This document shows positions 52,609 to 56,302 of a stretch of 56,302 nt of DNA, piece by piece. The position numbers and the translations under genes were made by a program. The notes beneath the pieces are model-generated. The model was not told the DNA's origin. It worked only from the letters and a program-made list of their open reading frames with translations, and made no database searches. This stretch comes from Bacteroidales bacterium (GTDB lineage: Bacteria > Bacteroidota > Bacteroidia > Bacteroidales > Muribaculaceae): contig JAAVFS010000053.1 in assembly GCA_014800605.1 (NCBI GenBank), positions 1 to 56,302 on the forward strand. The letters run 5' to 3'. Within the stretch, counting starts at the first letter, position 1. Every line of letters begins with the position of its first letter.

Positions 52609-54321
52609 TCAGCGGGCGGTCCAGAGGGATTTGAGGTCGCTCCAGCGATAATAGCCTCCGGGCAGGGGGGTGAGACCGCTCAGCTTTGCGGGTCGCTCGT
52701 TATGGCGGATAAGGATGAGCGGCTCGTGCGACTCGTCGCCCGTCAGAAGAATCAGTTGCAGATTGGCAGCCATCGGCGCTAATCGGTAGTCCTGCCATAC
52801 CTCGCTATAATTGTCAGGCTCGTCCTCCTGAGCGTCGGCCCCCTCCAGCCCCATCAGGGCGAGGAGTCGAAGCAGAGCAGTGTCGTGGCCGAAACGCAAC
52901 GTCACCGCCGGCGCACCACCTGCGATCGCACTATCCATATCAGTCACGATATCGTCGAGCAACGCGTGCGCCGAGTGTGGCCCGGCTGCGTCGGTTCGAG
53001 GATTGTTGCCATGCAGATAGTACATTTTATAATTGAGTGGTAGCCAGTGGACGTAGGCTTCCTCAGGTGTAAATATGTCCATAAGCTCCACTCCCGGCTC
53101 AGCATCCTGTACATCTACAGCAATATTGTGGAGCAGCCAGCTCAGGTACACGCCATGGTCATGACCTATGGAGTCGACAAACATCGCCGACATCAGCCGC
53201 TCGGGATCGACTACCTCGCCGCGATAGGCATTTAGATCCTTCCACCAGGTTGCCGAGTCGGCATTTACCCTCTTTGCCTCCGGGCTTGAGTAGGAGATGA
53301 TGTGCATATCGGAGGGGGTAGCGTGGCGCTCCACTCGCAACGAGGGATTCAGCTCCTTGAGGCGCTCGGAAAAGGCGGCCATGCTCATGATGCATCTCTG
53401 CTCCATGGAGCTACGGGCCCATACCCTCGATGAATCGGCAAACAAGTGCGGGAAGCGTCGATACATGCGCTCGGCAATGCCGCGATGCTGGCGCTCACCG
53501 AGAGGAGTCAACTCGCCGGCGTGGCCACGGGCATGGTCGGCAATAAGCTTCACGCGCTCCACGACATCTTCGCCGTAGGGGGTCAGTGCGAGTCCGCGGA
53601 TCGTGTCAAGGAAGAGTCCGTACTCAAATTCGCGGATCACCCAGCGCGAACCGTGTCGCCCGTAATGGCTTATGTGGCTGACTCTATATCCCGTAGGGAT
53701 CTCCGGCATGACATCATAGGTATAAGGGTAGGCATAGTAGATGCCGCCGGAGCGCTCCGTGTTGGCAGCGATCTCCTCGCGAGGTGACGGCTTGACAGCC
53801 ATTTTGTGCCAGGATGCCGTCCAGTTGATCTCCAGCGGATTGTTCTGCATGGACACAATCAGAGGTAACGCTCCCGAGTTGGCGACCTTCATGCGAGCAC
53901 CTTCGCTGCTGACACACTCTATCGCTTCCTTGGTCACAGCTGTCGGAGTCCACACCACACCATCGATTGTGACGGCGTGCCCCTCTGCGAGGGTTTTATG
54001 ACAGCATCGCGACAGCATCGCAAAGGTAGTCCCATCGGGGAGCACCACACGATTGCCATCCTCGGGCATCAGGTAGGATAGCGATGTCCCGTCGGCGACT
54101 GACGCAGGGGACATCGTATAGCTCCCCTGCCACAACTTCAGGTTGCGTACAATCGACCAGTCCATGACGACAGCTCCCGACGGCCGCTCAGTATAGCAGG
54201 TGCGGAAGCGGCGGGTCTGGCCGTGAAGTTTGTAGGTCAGCGTGATAGTGTCGCCGAATTCCTGTGCTCCGGCAGCCAAAGTGCTGAGGACCAGAAGCGC
54301 TAAATATAGTAGACGTTTCAT
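52609..54321 (-). CDS. Histidine acid phosphatase family protein with extra N-terminal domain
   Basis: A 570-residue exported protein from the ATG at 54321, which gives a signal peptide (MKRLLYLALLVLSTLAAGA); a longer start at 54360 would overlap the upstream gene. Residues about 25-170 form a beta-rich domain of unknown role (WQGSYTMSPASVADGTSLSY). The catalytic domain begins near 190 and has the phosphohistidine motif RHGSR at 222-226 with nucleophile H223, and the proton donor pair H479-D480 in LRFGHD. Family members dephosphorylate phytate, inositol polyphosphates or sugar phosphates in the periplasm. It lies 17 bases after a GH92 gene on the same strand, so a link to phosphorylated mannose glycans is tempting but unproven. 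Confidence 0.88.
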   Translation of the reverse strand: MKRLLYLALLVLSTLAAGAQEFGDTITLTYKLHGQTRRFRTCYTERPSGAVVMDWSIVRNLKLWQGSYTMSPASVADGTSLSYLMPEDGNRVVLPDGTTFAMLSRCCHKTLAEGHAVTIDGVVWTPTAVTKEAIECVSSEGARMKVANSGALPLIVSMQNNPLEINWTASWHKMAVKPSPREEIAANTERSGGIYYAYPYTYDVMPEIPTGYRVSHISHYGRHGSRWVIREFEYGLFLDTIRGLALTPYGEDVVERVKLIADHARGHAGELTPLGERQHRGIAERMYRRFPHLFADSSRVWARSSMEQRCIMSMAAFSERLKELNPSLRVERHATPSDMHIISYSSPEAKRVNADSATWWKDLNAYRGEVVDPERLMSAMFVDSIGHDHGVYLSWLLHNIAVDVQDAEPGVELMDIFTPEEAYVHWLPLNYKMYYLHGNNPRTDAAGPHSAHALLDDIVTDMDSAIAGGAPAVTLRFGHDTALLRLLALMGLEGADAQEDEPDNYSEVWQDYRLAPMAANLQLILLTGDESHEPLILIRHNERPAKLSGLTPLPGGYYRWSDLKSLWTAR

Positions 54322-54338
54322 ATATCTGTCAGTATCGA

Positions 54339-56302
54339 TTACTGCATCTCCGTGCCCCACCCTATCGGACGCGGACCCATTGTGAGCTCGAGGGTGCCAC
54401 CGCGCAGGATGTCGGCATGACTGATGGCCGAGTAGGGATACTCCTTGCCATTGAGTCGAGCGCTTACGATATATCGGTTTTTAGGTGAATAATTGCGTGT
54501 TGTGATGGTGAATGGTTGCCCGGCGGGGGGATTGATCGTAGCCCCGGGGACGAGCGGACTATGGATTAGGTAGTAGTCATGGCCAGCGTTGGGGTATAGG
54601 CCGAGCATGTGGAATGCAAGGAACGATGACATCGCGCCTGAATCGTCATTGCCCGGGAGTCCGGCAGAGGTATCACTGAAATTCTCGCCAATAATCTCTC
54701 TGACGCGGTCGCTCGTCAGGTCCGGGCGCCCGAGCCAGTGATAGAGGCAGGGCGTCAGAAACGACGGCTCATTGTTGACATTATAATAAGGTCGGTCGAA
54801 GAATGTCGCAAGGCGTGAAAGCATTGCGTCCGAGCCGCCACAGGCTTCGATCAGGCCGGGCACATCGTGCGGCACGCTGAGCGAGTATTCCCACGACGAG
54901 GCTTCGTAAAAGAACATATTCCACCACGGGGTGTACCAGGGTCCCTCGAATGTGACGGGGGTATATCTGAACTTCGGCGACTGCACCTTGGAGTGGCCGA
55001 ATGAGAGGGAGTCGAGCCACACGCCATCGGCATCTCGCGGCATGATAAATCCGCGTGCGCCATCATGTTCATAGTCGGCGCGCCAGAGGTTTTTCCAGTT
55101 TCCGGCCTGACGGTAATAGCGGTCGGCTATCTCTTTGTGGCCTAACTGCTCGGCCACACGCGCTATCGCCCAGTCGTCAAATGAATACTCGACAGTGCGG
55201 TTGCCTGCGCGGGCTATTCCGTAGGGGATGTAGCCCAGCCGATTGTACTCTTCAAGGCCGCCGCGTCCATGAGCTTCATGGTCGCCGCCGGGCGAGACCT
55301 CAGCATCGCGGATCATCGCACGCAGCCCCTCCTCATAGTCTATGCCGGTCAGACCCTTGGCCATAGCGTCGGCTATCATGATCTCGGCGTTCGAGCCACC
55401 CTGCGTGCGGCCGTTAGCATTGCCGCTTCGGGCGTCAGGCATATAGCCGTCACGCTTGGCTATGACAAGCAGCGAGTTGACGATGTCGCGCTGTCGGTCT
55501 GGGTCGATGAGGGTGATGAGTGGAGTCGATGTGCGGTATGTATCCCAGATTGCGTAGTAGTCATCATAGTATGGGACGGGATCATTCCAAAGCGGGCACT
55601 CGCCGGTGCGATCCACGGGCATCAGCATCGTGTGGTAGAGAGCCGTGTAGAACATCCGCTTCTGAGCGTCGGTGGCACGGTCGGAGAGCTCGATGCGGTC
55701 GAGGATCTTCTCCCAGGCGTCGACAAGTTCGCCCCTGACCTGATCAAAGTTTTTCCCGTAAGTATCTGCTGCGCAGTTAGCCTGGGCTTTCATCTCGCTG
55801 ATAAACGAGATGCCGATCCGGAGCGTAACCTCGCGGGTAGCATACGGGAAGGTCACGATCGCGCCGGTCTTGGTGCCAAAGTCGACCTGCGCGCGGGAAT
55901 CTGTCACCTGATCGTCGCGCCATGTCGAGGTGTGGACAAACGGCTCGGAGGCCTCTGCGTAGAAGTAGACTGTGTATGCGCGGCCATTGTTCCATCCACC
56001 ACGGATTCGTGAGTATCCGCGGACAGCTCGATCCCCTACAATCTCGATCTGCGATCCGACAAGCTGCTGGGCTTCGCGGGAATCAGGCACGGGGGTCTCG
56101 CCGAGGAAGAATCCGGCATCGACTGCCAGACCTCTGACCTCAGATTCCGAGGGGTAACTGATCCGATAGACCGACGCGCGCGGAGCTGTGGTGACCTCCA
56201 CGCCGATCTTGCTTTCGGACAGCGTAGTAGCGTAATAGCCGAGAGCGATCTCCTCGCTCAGGCGCGTGTCGTAGTGAGTTACGCTTGTCAGTCCCTCTTC
56301 CG
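54339..56302 (-). CDS. GH92 alpha-mannosidase (5' end outside the window)
   Basis: The frame is open to the window edge, giving 653 residues of an exo-acting alpha-mannosidase; the N-terminal signal and perhaps 90 or so residues are missing. The beta-sandwich domain (to about residue 195 of this part) is followed by the (alpha/alpha)6 domain with WDTYRTSTPLITLIDP, GGSNAEIMIADA, HGRGGLEEYNRLGYIP and the catalytic-acid region GNDDSGAMSSFLAFHMLGLYP. GH92 enzymes are calcium-dependent and attack mannose on host or yeast glycans. A GTG at 56201 is not the start since the reading frame continues upstream with family-like sequence. Probably co-transcribed with the phosphatase. Confidence 0.94.
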   Translation of the reverse strand, partial: EEGLTSVTHYDTRLSEEIALGYYATTLSESKIGVEVTTAPRASVYRISYPSESEVRGLAVDAGFFLGETPVPDSREAQQLVGSQIEIVGDRAVRGYSRIRGGWNNGRAYTVYFYAEASEPFVHTSTWRDDQVTDSRAQVDFGTKTGAIVTFPYATREVTLRIGISFISEMKAQANCAADTYGKNFDQVRGELVDAWEKILDRIELSDRATDAQKRMFYTALYHTMLMPVDRTGECPLWNDPVPYYDDYYAIWDTYRTSTPLITLIDPDRQRDIVNSLLVIAKRDGYMPDARSGNANGRTQGGSNAEIMIADAMAKGLTGIDYEEGLRAMIRDAEVSPGGDHEAHGRGGLEEYNRLGYIPYGIARAGNRTVEYSFDDWAIARVAEQLGHKEIADRYYRQAGNWKNLWRADYEHDGARGFIMPRDADGVWLDSLSFGHSKVQSPKFRYTPVTFEGPWYTPWWNMFFYEASSWEYSLSVPHDVPGLIEACGGSDAMLSRLATFFDRPYYNVNNEPSFLTPCLYHWLGRPDLTSDRVREIIGENFSDTSAGLPGNDDSGAMSSFLAFHMLGLYPNAGHDYYLIHSPLVPGATINPPAGQPFTITTRNYSPKNRYIVSARLNGKEYPYSAISHADILRGGTLELTMGPRPIGWGTEMQ

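Overview
The window looks like a chromosomal segment of a Bacteroidales gut bacterium, most likely a Muribaculaceae member. This is an inference from gene content and signals, with no database search. Evidence includes a PorW/SprE-type lipoprotein, secreted proteins with type IX secretion-like C-termini, the DUF6452/DUF6048 pair, a GlmU-like protein lacking the usual nucleotide-binding loop, a NagB-like/PIG-L fusion, and many TAnnTTTG -7 elements of the Bacteroidetes sigma factor.

Layout. 1-5042: rpsL (cut by the window edge), a GlmU-like sugar-nucleotide protein, a polyprenyl glycosylphosphotransferase and a DUF349 protein. 5226-12063: a dense plus-strand run with an NhaC-type antiporter, DUF4199, a GT2 glycosyltransferase, DUF6452 lipoprotein, DUF6048 protein, SDR, rpiB-like, ribH and trmD. 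12053-16621: a beta-helix lipoprotein, a Y1 (HUH) transposase cassette bounded by inverted composite palindromes, a GlcNAc-kinase-like gene, mdh and a REP-rich spacer. 16622-32202: a secreted chitobiase-C-like protein, DUF3943, then a plus-strand block (Mrp, aroQ, O-methyltransferase, HAD phosphatase, ribF, PorW-like), then a 1454-residue secreted FN3/anchor-J protein. 32237-38170: pyruvate:ferredoxin oxidoreductase and the NagB-like/PIG-L fusion, each with its own promoter and terminator. 38342-44520: capD-like dehydratase, MATE pump, TPR membrane protein, a 665-base AT-rich gap, SemiSWEET and menA. 44631-49329: mtaB, a lipid A-type acyltransferase and a GT2 joined by 4-base overlaps, followed by a frameshifted outer-membrane protein gene. 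49628-56302: a secreted C10 cysteine protease, a region of decayed coding sequence, then a histidine acid phosphatase downstream of a GH92 mannosidase that runs off the window.

Functional themes are cell envelope and surface glycans (GlmU-like, WcaJ/CapD-type enzymes, two GT2s, acyltransferase), type IX secretion with three candidate cargo proteins, amino-sugar and host-glycan use (GlcNAc kinase, NagB-like/PIG-L, GH92, phosphatase), and core metabolism (flavin synthesis through ribH and ribF, menaquinone, malate, pyruvate oxidation, tRNA modification). No tRNA, rRNA or CRISPR array was recognised.

The most unusual items are the Y1 transposase/REP cassette with a dispersed copy about 2 kb away, the deaminase-like protein that has lost three of four catalytic residues but keeps an intact PIG-L site, a Mrp protein without its CxxC, a probable structured leader before the 1454-residue protein, and several broken genes.
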